Source: Prorocentrum cordatum
Taxonomy: Eukaryota; Sar; Dinophyceae; Prorocentrales; Prorocentraceae
Direction of reading: 5' to 3'
NCBI GenBank assembly: GCA_963575745.1
Contig: CAUYUJ010007413.1
Coordinates: 322,667 to 386,666 of the forward strand
DNA length: 64,000 bases
Under the pieces are notes generated by a model, which saw only the letters and a program-made list of their open reading frames with translations, was not told where the DNA came from and ran no database searches. Position 1 is the stretch's first letter. Each line of letters starts with the position of its first letter. A program made the position numbers and the translations under genes. This document shows, piece by piece, positions 9,840 through 19,613 of this stretch.

Positions 9840-9995
9840 CTTACCCCCCCCCTTCGGAGGCCCCCCCGAGGTTCAAGAGAGCCTCCAGAGATCCTCAATG
9901 GGGCCCCGAGGAACGCCCAGAAAAGGGGGGCCCAGAGGGCCCCTTCCCAGGTCCAAAGATAGATTGATACAAGAGGCCCCCCGAAGTCTAGGTCT
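9840..9995. other. GGGCCC/CCTCGG-rich non-coding stretch
   Basis: Repeated CCCGAGG, GGGGCCC and AAGAGGCCCC blocks resemble those at 11100-11350. The reading frames through it are Pro/Gly/Arg-rich and not convincing. Confidence 0.4.
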
Positions 9996-10004
9996 TCAGC
10001 GCGG

Positions 10005-10027
10005 TCCGTAGCCATTTGTGGTTCGAG
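10005..10027 (+). other. Second relict dinoflagellate spliced leader
   Basis: The 13 bases TCCGTAGCCATTT are identical to DinoSL. The remaining bases match with one inserted G and two transitions (GTGGTTCGAG for TGGCTCAAG). The motif ends 41 bases before the ATG at 10069, the same arrangement as at 6640. Two independent relics 3.4 kb apart make chance resemblance very unlikely. Confidence 0.85.
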
Positions 10028-10068
10028 CCTCGTTCGATGTCGTTGCGGTTCGAAGTACCGACCTCACC

Positions 10069-10320
10069 ATGGCGCGCGACCTGGTCATGCCCCGTGGTGC
10101 CGCGCCTGCCTTCAGGCGTAAGTGGAGGCTCCTCGCGTTCAGGCTGAAAAGGGAGCAGAAGAAGTCGGCGCAGCTCTTCAAGCGGCTCAAGCTTCCCAGG
10201 CAGAGGGTCAAGTTCGTCATCTCGTACCTGGGCACCGGCTACACCAACGACCATGCGCTCGACACCTACATGAACCAAGACCTTGACCAAATGGTTCCAG
10301 AGGAGTCGGGCTCAGACTGA
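10069..10320 (+). CDS. Short intronless retrogene, 83-aa basic protein
   Basis: The ATG at 10069 (CTCACCATGG, strong context) follows the relict spliced leader by 41 bases. The frame encodes 83 residues: a basic first half (FRRKWRLLAFRLKREQKKSA, then KRLKLPRQRVK) and an acidic end (DLDQMVPEESGSD), closing with TGA at 10318-10320. Codon third positions are almost all G or C, as in an expressed dinoflagellate gene, and no stop or frameshift is present, so this copy may be intact. The basic helix could bind RNA or DNA. No family is recognised. The frame is open upstream to 10012, but the leader marks that part as UTR. Confidence 0.72.
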   Translation: MARDLVMPRGAAPAFRRKWRLLAFRLKREQKKSAQLFKRLKLPRQRVKFVISYLGTGYTNDHALDTYMNQDLDQMVPEESGSD

Positions 10321-10539
10321 GCTGAGGGCCCGTCGCCGCTGCCGCTGCTCGTTTCCGCCGCTCTCTAGAGCTGCACTCGCGCATCCAGCACCTCGGCACG
10401 GCATCTGCACGGCATCTCTGCTGCGCAGTTGGGCCCACCTCTCTTGAGCTTAGCTCCATTCGCGGCGGCTTGACGCCCGCGAGTGATCTTCCGCTCGAAG
10501 GCCGCGCTAAACCATGCAGGTCATGATGGGTGTGGATGC

Positions 10540-10760
10540 CTCTCGTCTCTCATCGTAGGCTTTTCATCCTCCTTCATATCCTCCTCCTCCTCCTCAGCAT
10601 TGTCCTTCCTTGCCTCGCTCCACCTCCGTCAGCGGGGGCCAGACAGGGAATGGGGAGGGGGGGGGCCGTCGGGGGAAGGGCAGCCCCTGGCGCACAGGGT
10701 GAAGGCCGCCCTAATAAACAAGGCCCCACCCCTAACCGAGCTCAGTCAAAATCGCGCGCC
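10540..10760. other. CTC-rich tract, no gene seen
   Basis: A short CCTCCT block (10569-10600) is followed by a G-rich stretch. Frames are low-complexity. Confidence 0.4.
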
Positions 10761-10838
10761 GAAGTTGGCTTGAGCAAAATGGCTTGTTACCGAACACGGT
10801 GTTGCCAACTAAAGCCATGCAACGTGACTTTCGCCGCG

Positions 10839-10926
10839 CCCCCCCCCCTTCCCCCCCCCCCCCCCCCCCCCCTCAAAAAAAAAACAAGTCAAACCAGTTC
10901 GGCTGAGGGGGGGGGGGGGGGGGGGG
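10839..10926. repeat. Facing poly-C and poly-G runs
   Basis: C runs (10839-10848 and 10851-10872, the latter 22 C) are followed after 34 bases by 20 G (10907-10926), with an A10 run between them. The C and G runs can pair into a hairpin, or form i-motif and G-quadruplex structures. Confidence 0.85.
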
Positions 10927-11099
10927 CTGCAGACGATATGTCCCAAGAGTGTTTCACGCCAGGTCAACTACCCCTCCCCTCCCAAACATGCGCCCCTCAT
11001 CTGATTACAGGGCACCCGCAGACCCTTTAAATCGAGTTGGACACCTTGGGCTGCAGACGTCTAGTCCCACACATTATCCAGGATTTGTTCTTGAAGCTC

Positions 11100-11252
11100 C
11101 CTTGGCTGCAAAACTGCTCAAGGGGGGCCCAAGGCGGCCCAAATAGGTGCCCAAGCACGTCCCAAGAGCCCCACCTTCCCCAATCTAGCACCAATAGGGC
11201 TCAAGAGAATGGCCCAAGGGCTGAACAGAGCCCCCCCCGAGATAGCTCCAAA

Positions 11253-11287
<35 letters not shown>

Positions 11288-11350
11288 AGAGGGCTCAAGA
11301 GGGCCCCAAGATTGCCGAACATGGCCCAAGCGGGCAAGAGGGCCCCAAGT
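11100..11350. repeat. GGCCCAAG-rich stretch with a 31-base poly-C
   Basis: Blocks of GGGCCCAAG, GGCTCAAGAG and GCCCCAAG recur about ten times around an uninterrupted C run at 11255-11285. Frames give poly-Pro or poly-Gly only. Confidence 0.6.
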
Positions 11351-11479
11351 TGCCAAGGGTCGACCCAGGGGACCTGGAGAGGTCTTCGGGCGTCGACTGG
11401 GGCCCAGTACGAGTGCCCCACAAGCGTTGGTTTGCTCACGAGTGCCCCAGTACGACCTTTACTGATTGACAGCATTCAG

Positions 11480-11890
11480 GTTGCTCGAGTGCCGTGCCAG
11501 ATATCATTGTAGCTTCTGCGTTGCGTCCCAGCAAGGGCGCACCGATCCAGATGATTCCAAGTGTTTCGTTCTGAAAGTGCCCAGTGGCGGGGTGCAAGTG
11601 CTTTGGTCTCTGACGGGTGCTTACGACATAGTGATTGGAAAGACGAATGTGAGTTGCTGCCGCTGGTATCAGGACTGGTGGTATTGGTGGCAAAAAAATA
11701 TGGCGGCGCTGGGGCTTCAGGCTGAGCACATGGTTCGCAAACCTTTGCCTACGGCGCGTACGCCTGCATCAGAACGTGACGCTACTTATCGCTTCCTTCC
11801 AGAACCGACGATGTCCACGACTGCTCTTCTGAATCTTCGTCGCTTCGCGTGCCCCGACGGCCCAGCCAGAGACTATGCCCAGGGGGGTGG
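11480..11890 (+). CDS. Probable exon, Cys/Trp-rich unknown protein
   Basis: An AG acceptor (GACAGCATTCAG, ending at 11479) opens a frame of high-complexity protein. It starts with a Cys-rich part (CRARYHC, SFC), then a beta-like region (CFVLKVPSGGVQVLW), an aromatic patch (CCRWYQDWWYWW) and a Thr/Arg/Pro region to about 11880. The frame stays open to a TGA at 12003-12005, but composition becomes Gly-rich after 11890, which suggests a donor near there. No start codon is evident, so this is an internal or terminal exon, or a fragment. The Cys spacing is not a standard zinc finger. The family is not recognised. Confidence 0.42.
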
Positions 11891-12014
11891 GGACTTGATC
11901 AGGCACGTTGGGGGTGGCATTGCCCAGGCGAGTTTACTTGATCCGTGCCCTCTGGGAGAAGGGGATGGGGGAGCGGAGCGGAGGACGAGCCAAACAAGGC
12001 GCTGAGCCAAGACG

Positions 12015-12372
12015 GGGCACGAGCTCAAATACACCCCGAGCAATCTTGAATAATGCACGGCCTGGGAACCGACGCGAGCTAAACTCGCCCCCGGCACGAG
12101 CTACGCATACTCACGAACCCATAGGGGGCACGAGCTAAAAGGGGGGGGCGGGCTCATAATGGACGCGTGGTAAAATGAGGCACGAGCTAGGGGGGCGCGA
12201 TGCGCTAACAGTGGGCACCAGCTAACATGAAACACGAGCTAAAAGGGCGCTCCAATTAAAACGGGCCCTGGCAAACATTGCGTTCACGAGATACCGCAGG
12301 ACGCGAGCACGAGCTACAACGATACACGACCGAACAAGCGACGCGAGCTAAAATCGTGCAAAGTACGAGCTC
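12015..12372. repeat. Dispersed GCACGAGCTAAA motif cluster
   Basis: About eleven copies of (G/C)(C/A)(A/G)CGAGCT(A/C) occur in 360 bases, for example near 12018, 12070, 12093, 12127, 12180, 12232, 12307 and 12343, often followed by AAA. Spacing is irregular (25-55 bases). No gene is seen. Confidence 0.6.
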
Positions 12373-12464
12373 CAAAGTGGCATCGGTCACCCTTCATCCT
12401 GGCCGATAGGACACTAAAGATTTGCGTTTGGAAAAGCAGGAAGCCGCGCGAGCGACAACCAATA

Positions 12465-12765
12465 CAGCCGACGGGCGACGGGCGACGACGACGACGACGA
12501 CCGACGACGACGACGGATAGGCAGCAAAACAACTTTAAATTTTAAAGGGCGACGGCGGGCGACGGACGACGGACGACGACGACGACGACCGACGACGACG
12601 ACGGATAGGTAGCAAACAAATTTTAAACGTTAGAGGACGACGACGGGCGACGGACGACGGACGACACAGACGACCGACGACGACGACGACGGATAGGTCA
12701 CACAAAAAACTTTAAACGTTAAAGGACGGCGACGGGCGACGGACGACGGACGACGACGAGGTCTT
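12465..12765. repeat. Tandem 85-90-bp repeat built on GACGAC
   Basis: Three and a half units each contain GGGCGACGGACGACGG, an (ACG)n tract, GGATAGG, then an A/T-rich end (CAAA..TTTAAACGTTA). Unit starts are near 12465, 12545, 12632 and 12722. The alternation of GC triplets and TTTAAA is regular. Confidence 0.7.
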
Positions 12766-12900
12766 TGCAAAGGGGTCTTCCAAAGGTCTTTGTAGGGGTC
12801 TCTGCAGGGCTCGTGGGAGGGGTCTCTGCAAGGTTCTGTAGGGCTCTGAGGGGCTTGTAGGGGCCCCAAGGTCGTTGTAGGGGTCTCTGCATGGCTCTGT
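12766..12900. repeat. GGGTCTTTGCAAGG-type short tandem repeat
   Basis: Units of GGGGTCT(C/T)TGCA(A/G)GG alternate with GGCTCTG(T/A)GGGG in a degenerate 20-25-bp tandem array leading up to the 13080 ORF. Confidence 0.5.
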
Positions 12901-13079
12901 GGGGGATTGCCCGCTGTCCAAAGGAAGAGCCCCCTGAATCACCTTGGGCCCGACAGGGCTGGGCGGGTTACCTTCCCAGGTGGTCTGGCTGCTCCAGGGG
13001 TGGCAGCAAAAAAGAGGAGCAATCACGAAAGTGGGGTTTGTTTTTCGACGGAGTAGTTTCTCGCTTCTTTGCTGACACA

Positions 13080-13811
13080 ATGGAGATAAGCACTTTCTTA
13101 GACAATTGTTGCGTTGTCAGGCCTGGTCTTCCAACGGTTGGATCCGATGCAGTGCGCCTTCGCATGCAAGAGGGGCATATCGACTTGTCTCCGTTGTGCT
13201 GCGAGGTCCCCTATGCGGAAGCGCTGCTCGTCTCTCTCGGTATTCCCGACATCACCAAGGCCCCCATCGTTTTCTTCATGAAGCAACTTGAGGGCTCGTC
13301 GAGAAGAGGCATGTGGCTTTGGAAGCAGATATTATTTTGGTTCGCAGCCATTGTAGATGGTGCAGTTTTGGCCTACTCTGGCAGCGATTCGGACAAGGGT
13401 GACGACGACCCCGACCCACCAGCTCAAGCAGATGAGGAAGGTGCTGCCGATGAGGAGCCAGCTCAAGCAGATGACGAGCCAGCTCAAGCAGATGAGCAGT
13501 TGATGGAGAGCTCGTACATGAGGCAACAAAAGAAACGCACGCTTCAAGCACTCTCTGGCATGGCAATTCGCAACTTCGACGGTGAGACGGACCCTGGCAA
13601 GACTTCTCTCACGTACTTCATGGCCGCGAGGATGAAGCTGCACAAGAGAAATGTGATCCACTATGCCGTGGACCAGGCTGACTCGGGTTTGGTGCCGAGG
13701 ATGATCGGGTTTCTTACCACTCCAGGTGGTCATGGGGTGTGGGCGCCTCCAACGGAGATCGCTTGCTTCAAGGTTGAATCCACATGTCCGATGGTCATGG
13801 TGTTTAGTTGA
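13080..13811 (+). CDS. Hypothetical protein, 243 aa, acidic repeat in the middle
   Basis: The ATG at 13080 (CACAATGG) is preferred; the frame is open upstream to 12891, but that part is Gly/Pro/Arg-rich and crosses a short repeat. Residues 1-77 have mixed composition with Cys pairs (NCCVV, PLCCEV). Residues about 78-98 are hydrophobic and Trp-rich (MWLWKQILFWFAAIV) and may be a membrane segment. Residues 102-140 are acidic and repetitive (three copies of PAQAD with DEE/DDE). The C-terminal 100 residues are mixed and basic, and the frame ends TGA at 13809-13811. It is intronless. No catalytic motif or family is recognised. Codon use is less GC-biased than in the two retrogenes. A secreted or membrane-anchored protein is possible but not shown. 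Confidence 0.6.
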   Translation: MEISTFLDNCCVVRPGLPTVGSDAVRLRMQEGHIDLSPLCCEVPYAEALLVSLGIPDITKAPIVFFMKQLEGSSRRGMWLWKQILFWFAAIVDGAVLAYSGSDSDKGDDDPDPPAQADEEGAADEEPAQADDEPAQADEQLMESSYMRQQKKRTLQALSGMAIRNFDGETDPGKTSLTYFMAARMKLHKRNVIHYAVDQADSGLVPRMIGFLTTPGGHGVWAPPTEIACFKVESTCPMVMVFS

Positions 13812-14040
13812 ACTCGTTGTGTGACTTCCTAAGTTAACTTGCCACGTTACGAACATGTAATGTTGCAACATTAATCAGACAAGCGCCCTGTCACCCAGGG
13901 GCATAAATCAACGCTAAAAAGAAAAACAACTAACACAAATACACAACACGGTTACATCAGTTAAACGTAAGCATACGTTGTATTTATATTCGTGAGAACA
14001 TACACATGTAATGAGTTATATCGTGCACGTTGTAGTAGCA
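13812..14040. other. A/T-rich 3' flank of the 13080 ORF
   Basis: This is one of the few AT-rich stretches in the window (ACACAAATACACAAC, GTTGTATTTATATTCG). It probably includes the 3' UTR. A polyadenylation signal is not identifiable with confidence. Confidence 0.4.
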
Positions 14041-14379
14041 GTCATGTCATGTAGTATAACTATGGTGCGTGTGCGTACACGCGTGCGTGTGTGTGCGCGC
14101 ATGCGTCCACGTTACATGTACATCGCGCATCACCTTCGTAGTTGCGCGGGGCGTTTGTGTTAGTGTGCCTGCGCGTTGGCACGCGTGCGCGTGCGAGTCT
14201 GCGAGCTTGCGCGCGCTGTGTGGGTCGTTCGGGCGCGCGCGCGCTCTTGCACGTGTTGCGCGCGACGTGCTGCAGCCTGGTGTGTGTGACCCGTTGCGCG
14301 CGCAGTTCATGTTGTCGTTTGCATGCGTTGATCGTTTCTCCCGTCGCGAGCTCCTGTTTTCTTTTTTTCTGCTTTGCAG

Positions 14380-14500
14380 GAGCTGCATGTTGCTTCCCTC
14401 CGCAGGTGCCACACTGGCAACTACGACCTGTGCAACTTTGGCTTCTACGACAACTTCGGCTTCAACAACGCGGCGGGGCAGCGCCGCGCACTCGGGCCTG
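14380..14500 (+). CDS. Probable exon after strong splice acceptor, unknown
   Basis: A textbook acceptor (TTTTCTTTTTTTCTGCTTTGCAG, summarised as a 20-base pyrimidine tract plus AG) ends at 14379. The following frame reads ELHVASLRRCHTGNYDLCNF and continues with a Gly/Phe/Tyr/Asn-rich stretch (GFYDNFGFNNAAG). It then enters GC-rich repeats near 14500, where the exon probably ends. A second AG (CTCCGCAG at 14398-14405) could be an alternative acceptor. Neither the upstream nor the downstream exon was found. Confidence 0.4.
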
Positions 14501-14564
14501 GAGGGCCCGTGGCGCGCGCGGGTGGGCAGGGGGAAGGGTGGGGAGGTTGTCGCGGCATTCACGG

Positions 14565-14730
14565 GGGTCTGCCTGCGTGGGCCCGTAGGAGTACTAGGCT
14601 GCAAGGTCTGCCTGCGTGGGCCCGTGCGAGGGGGGAGGCATGCCTGCGTGGTCCGTACGAGGGGGGGGTGCGTTTGTCTGCGTGGGCCCGTGGTCTGCCT
14701 GCGTGGGCCCGTCGGAGGCCGTGTGTTTCT
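14565..14730. repeat. Minisatellite, CTGCCTGCGTGGGCCCGT units
   Basis: Five copies of (T/C)CTGCCTGCGTGGGCCCGT occur at about 14571, 14608, 14641 (degenerate), 14678 and 14695, in tandem with 17-37-base spacing. Confidence 0.75.
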
Positions 14731-14928
14731 GTGCTAGCTGCAAGCCTGTGAGATTTGCGTGTTCGGTGGGACTGGGCCCGCGCGGCGCACTCGGTGTGCG
14801 TGAGGTCGACGTGGCCCCGTGGCGACCGTCCGTGGTGCGTGGGCCGCCGAGCAGGGCCCCCAGGGTCCAGTCCCCTCTGAGGGCCCTGCACGGCGGACCA
14901 GGGAGGGGGCCCCCAGGTGCCCACCCGC

Positions 14929-15066
14929 GACCACTTAAACTAAACTCCCACCCACCCCGCGACCACCTAAACTAAACTTGGCCCCAGCCCCCACGGGCGC
15001 GCGCCGCGGGGGGGGTGGGGTGCGTCTGATTGGAAAAACATATGGAACGAACCACCTAAACTAAAC
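14929..15066. repeat. ACCACCTAAACTAAACT short repeat, three copies
   Basis: Near-identical copies lie at about 14930, 14961 and 15051 in otherwise G/C-homopolymer-rich DNA. The rest of 15067-15780 shows no gene; frames there are Gly/Pro/Arg-rich. Confidence 0.6.
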
Positions 15067-15784
15067 TCTGAGGGGGCCCTGGGGGGGGGGGGCACGGGCT
15101 CCGCGGCGCGGCCCCACCGGGCGTCTGGGGGGGGGGGTCTGGGGCCCTGGGGGCCAGGGGAGGGGTGGGTCCGCGGCCCTGGGGGGGCGGGGGCGGGGGG
15201 CGGGGGGTGGGGTGGTCTGGGGACCCGCGGCTCGTGCCGTCTGATCCACTGTGGCCTCTGATTGGATCGGCTTTCAGGTTTGCGCATCAGTCTCCGACGT
15301 GGTCGGCCCAGCGCGGGTCCCGCCACGCGCTGCGACGCGGCGTGCGCTGTGCTCGAGGCGGCTCCACGTGCAGATGCTACATGGCTCTCGTGGCAAATAG
15401 AATATGCGCGGGTTCTGGTCGTCGTTGTCCCCAAACGAGGTTACGAGTGCGCAGACGTATACATTCTGGCGCGTATAGCACAGCAGTGGAATGCACGATG
15501 TTGGGTGTCCTCCGTCACAAATGGGGGGCGTGGCGGGGATGGCCGCGCATCTCCGCCATGCTGCGTAGGTTGCCGTTCTCTGGGAAGGCCGCGGCGCCTC
15601 GCAGACTGCTGAGTCACGCTACGCCGACCGCTGGCACATGCTTTGCGTCCCCTGCTGGGCAGCGCGCGCATGGCGCCCCCGTGCGTGAGCGCATGCAGTC
15701 ATTTGACAGCGGAATGCTTGCCATCAGGTGAACAGAGGATCGGGTATTATTTGGGCCAACGTCGCCGACCTCGCACACCCGAGC

Positions 15785-18525
15785 GCGGCGTAAAGTAAAG
15801 TGAAAGTAAAGTAAAGAAAAAGTAAAAGTACAAGTGCACGGACACGTAAACGTAAAAGTAAAGTAAAGTAAAGTAAAGTAAACTAAAAGTAAAGTAATCT
15901 AAAGTGATGTTAAGTAATGTAAAGTAATGTAAAGTAAAACATAAAGTTGAGTAAAATAACGTAGAGTAAGGTAACGTAAAGTAGGGTAAAGTAAGGTAAA
16001 GTAAAGTAGAGTACAGTAAAGGAAAGCAAGGTAAAGTACAGTAAAATTAAAGTAAAACAAAGTAAAATAAAAGTAAAGTAAAGTTAACGTAAAGTTGAAG
16101 TAGCGTAAAGTGAAGGAAAATAAGGTAAAGTAAAGTAAAGCAAAATAAAGTGGAGCGAGGTAAAGTAAACAAACATAAACAGTACATCAATGTAAATTTA
16201 AATTGAAAGTAAACGTAAAAGTAAAAGTACATGTAGAAATAAGGGTAATGCAGAGTAAAGTAAAATACAGTAAATTAAAATAAGTAAAGTAGAGTAAAGT
16301 AAAGTAGAAGTAAAAGTAAAGTGAAGTAAAGTAAAGTGAAGTGAAGTAGAGTGAAGTAACTTAAAATAAAGAATTGTAAAGAGAAGTGAAGATAAGTAAA
16401 GTAAAGTAAGGTAAAGTGAAGTAAACAAAAAAGTAAAGTAATATAAGATAAAGTAGAGTAAAGTAACGTTACGTAACGTAACGTAAAGTCGAGTAAAGTA
16501 AAGTAAAGTAAAAAAATAGAGTAAAGAGGAATAAAGTAAAGTAAAGTAAAGTAGCATAAAATAAAGTTAAGTAGTGTAACGTAAAGTAAAGTAACGTAAA
16601 GGTAAAGTAAGGTACAGTAGCGTAAAGTATAGTACAGTAAACTACAGTAAAGTAAAGTAACATGAAATACAGAAAAGTAGAGCAACGCAGAGTAAAGTAA
16701 CGCGATGGAAATTAAAGCAAGGTAAAGAGGGTAAAGAAACATAAAACGTATAAGTGCAACGTAAAAAAACTGAAAACAAGTAAACGTAAAAGTAACAGTA
16801 GAAGTACAAGGACAAGTACACATTAATTTACAAGTAAAAGTACAAGTAAAAGTAAACGTAGAAGCAACAGTAACAGTAGACGTAAACGTAAAAGTAAACG
16901 TACGCGCACATGCAAACTCAAAAGCAAACGCAAAAACAACATCACACGCAAAAACATCAGCAACCTTAAAATCAAAAGCAAACGCAACAGCAAAAGCAAC
17001 AGCAAAAGGAAAAGGAAAAGGAACATAAAAAGGTAAATGTACTGGTAAAGGTAAAAGTAAAGGTAAATGTAAACGTAAAGGTACAGGTAAAGGTAACGGT
17101 AAAGGAACATGTAAAGGGTGACAAGTAGATGGTAAACCAAGGTAAAAGGTAAAACGGTAAAAGGTAAAACTGTAAAAGGTAAAACTGTAAAATGTAAAAT
17201 GTAAATTGTATAAGGTAAAAGGTAAGAAGGTAAAACGTAAAACGGTAAAATGTACATGTACATGTACAGGTACAGCTACAGGTACAGGTGCAGGTAAAGG
17301 TAAATGTACATGTAAAGGTAAAGATAACGGTGAAGGTGAAGGTGAAGGTAAAGGTAAAGGTAAAGGTAAAGGTAAATGTAAAGGTGAAGGTGAAGGTGCA
17401 GGTAAAGGTAAAGGTAAAGGTAAAGGTAAATGTAAAGGTGAAGGTGAAGGTGCAGGTAAAGGTAAATGCAAAGGTAATTGTAAAGGTGAAGGTAAAGGTA
17501 AAGGTACATGTAAAGGTAAATGTAAAGGTATGTGTTCAGGTAAATGTACAGGTACAGGTCAAGGTCAAGGTCAAGGTAAAGGTAACGATGAAGGTAAAGG
17601 TAGAGGTAGAGGTAGAGGTAGAGGTAGAGGTAGAGGTAGAGGTAGAGGTAGAGGTGGAGGTAGAGGTAGAGGTAGAGGTAAGGGTAAGGGTACGGGTCAA
17701 GGTCAGGGTCAAGGTCAGGGTCAGGGTCAGGGTAAGGGGAAAGGGTAAGGGCAAGGGCAAGGGTAAGGGTAAGGGTAAGGGTAAGGGTAAGGGTAAGGGT
17801 AATGGAACGGGTACGGGTAAGGGTAAGGGTAAGGGTAAGGGTAAGTGTAAGGGTAAGGGTAAGAGTAAGGGTAGGGGTAAGGGTAAGGGTAAGGGTAAAT
17901 GTAAGGGCAAAGGGTGAAGGGTGAAGGGTGAAGGGTAAAGGTTACGGGTAATGGTAAGGGTAAGGGTAAGGGTAAGGTAAGGTAAGGTGATGCAAGGTAA
18001 GGTAAGGTTGCGCAAGGTTACGTAAGGTAAGGTAAAGTAAGGTAAAAAATAAAGTAAAATAAGGTAAAATAAGGTAAGATAACGTAACGTAAAGTAAAGC
18101 CAAGTAAAGTAAAGTCAAGTCAAGTAAAGTACAGTAAAGCACAGTAACGTACAGTAAAATACAAGTAAATTGCAAATAAAGTAAAGTAAAGTAAAGTAAC
18201 GCACACGTAAAATATAACGTAAAGTATAAAGTGAAGTAAAGTAAAGGATAGTAAAATACAGTAAAGTGAAGTGACGTGAAGTGAAGTAAAGTAAAGTGAA
18301 GTGAAGTAAAGTAAGGTGTATTAAAGTGAAGTACAGTAAATTAAAGTCAAGTAAAGTAAAGTACAGTAAAATAAAGTACAGTAACGTAAGGTACATTACA
18401 TTACTGTACAGTACAGTACAGTACAGTAACTTAAAGTGAAGTAAAGTAGAGTAGAGTAGAGTAGAGTAAGGGAAAGAAAGTAAAATAAAGCAAAGCAAAG
18501 CAAAGTAACGTAAAGCAAAGTAAAG
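15785..18525. repeat. 2.7-kb GTAAA-derived satellite with graded unit types
   Basis: The whole stretch is simple sequence on one strand. Outer parts (15785-16750 and 17985-18525) are degenerate (AAAGT)n pentamers. From about 16780 to 17110 the unit is a hexamer of GTAAAA/GTAAAC type, and from 17200 to 17560 it is (GGTAAA)n. The core has (GGTAGA)n at 17595-17690 and (GGGTAA)n mixed with GGGTCA at 17690-17970. Long frames through it (poly Lys-Gly or Val-Lys on plus; Leu-Tyr or Pro-Leu on minus) exist only because the unit lacks stops, and they are not genes. Confidence 0.95.
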
Positions 18526-18567
18526 TAATTTGCTGGGCGCGGACTGATGCGCCGCCCCTTTACTTAA

Positions 18568-18765
18568 TTGGAAGCCACACAGCTGGTCGTAATTGTCAGA
18601 GTTCTCACTCTACCTATTGACCGAGAGGAAGTCAAGACCCTTGTGACGAAGGCCACGATGGTGCTCGAGACGGACAGGGCCGACCAGCCAGAAGACATGT
18701 TGGCGATGCAGAACGACTGGGCGTCTGCGGCCGAGGCGTTCTGGAGCAACGACGAGGACCTTGGC
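18568..18765 (+). CDS. Probable first visible exon of the 19182-22019 gene
   Basis: An open, high-complexity frame reads an amphipathic segment (REEVKTLVTKATMVLETDRA-like, about 66 codons) ending ..SNDEDLG. A GT at 18766 in phase 0 would join it to the AG acceptor at 19180-19181, giving ..NDEDLGGSKKFF. Other donors (18788, phase 1) do not keep the frame. No ATG starts it, and the GTAAA satellite begins just upstream, so the true 5' end may lie beyond the satellite or be lost. It belongs to the same unrecognised protein as the next entries. Confidence 0.4.
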
Positions 18766-19181
18766 GTCCGTGAACGATGCACCCAATGTGCGTGGCAACC
18801 CGCTCCCACGCCATGAAATTTGAAGAGCGATTCGCGGTGTCAGCCCCGCCCCAGACAATTTAATGCTCTGCGCGGGGCCCGTGGGGAGGGAAGTCTGTGG
18901 GCGGGGCCTTGTGGTTCCGACGTTTCGGACGCGTCGCGGGGGCTCTTTGGGCGGGGCCTGGGGACCACGTGCGCGGCGCCCCACGGAGGCGCACAATTCC
19001 ACGGCGCAAGCGTGCCCTGCTTATAACAGGATCCCGAGCCAAATCGTGCAAGCACTGTTCGGGATTGCAAACCGTCGCGCCGATTGCACGCGGTCGCTCT
19101 CCCAGAACAACTCACCCACCCCTCGCCCTCGTGCCGCAGAGCGCGCAGCATGTTATTGCCTGAATTCTTCGTGTTTCCCAG

Positions 19182-19553
19182 GGTAGCAAGAAGTTTTTCC
19201 CGAAGCAGAATCGTGGCAAAGTTTGGCGCTGGCTGACTGCTACGTGGCACCACCTCTACACGCTGACAGGTAAAGGTTGGGACCGTTTCCAACAGACTGC
19301 TCCGCCCCACGACAGGCGGCCGCCTTTGGAGTGGCCGAGCATTGCGCTTTCGATTGATCAGGGCGGAGACGGCTGGTCTGCGAGCCATTTCCTAATGAGT
19401 TTGGGCGTGAATTTGGTGCTTCTCTTTGATCCAAGCCACAGGGTGTGGAATGACTGTGCGCTTGCACTCAGAGACGTTGGGTTATATTATTGGGTTCTCA
19501 TCATGATCACGGTCCTGAACCTGGACCACGGCCCGTGGAGTTCGGCGAGATGG
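19182..19553 (+). CDS. Upstream part of the 946-codon frame, ends at in-frame TGA
   Basis: After the acceptor GTGTTTCCCAG the frame reads GSKKFFPKQNRGKVWRWL and on, with conserved-looking aspartate/tryptophan blocks (SIDQGGDGW, FDPSHRVWND, NLDHGPW). It runs without a stop to a TGA at 19554-19556. Protein of the same style continues directly in the same frame after the TGA (GELKEGVSEYTT..MFDALW), so the TGA interrupts one protein rather than ending it. A single base change from TGG would explain it. I recall similar Trp/Asp blocks in unnamed dinoflagellate proteins, but this is memory and unverified. The function is unknown. Confidence 0.5.
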
Positions 19554-19613
19554 TGAGGGGAGCTCAAGGAAGGGGTTTCCGAGTACACCACGGTCGCCAC
19601 CGAGGCTTGCCCA

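Noticed and set aside
15785-18525. Possible interstitial telomere (GGGTAA)n at 17690-17970
   Set aside because: The plant/animal telomere would read GGGTTTA or GGGTTA on this strand or its complement. GGGTAA is not a permutation of either, and it grades smoothly into the surrounding GGTAAA units.
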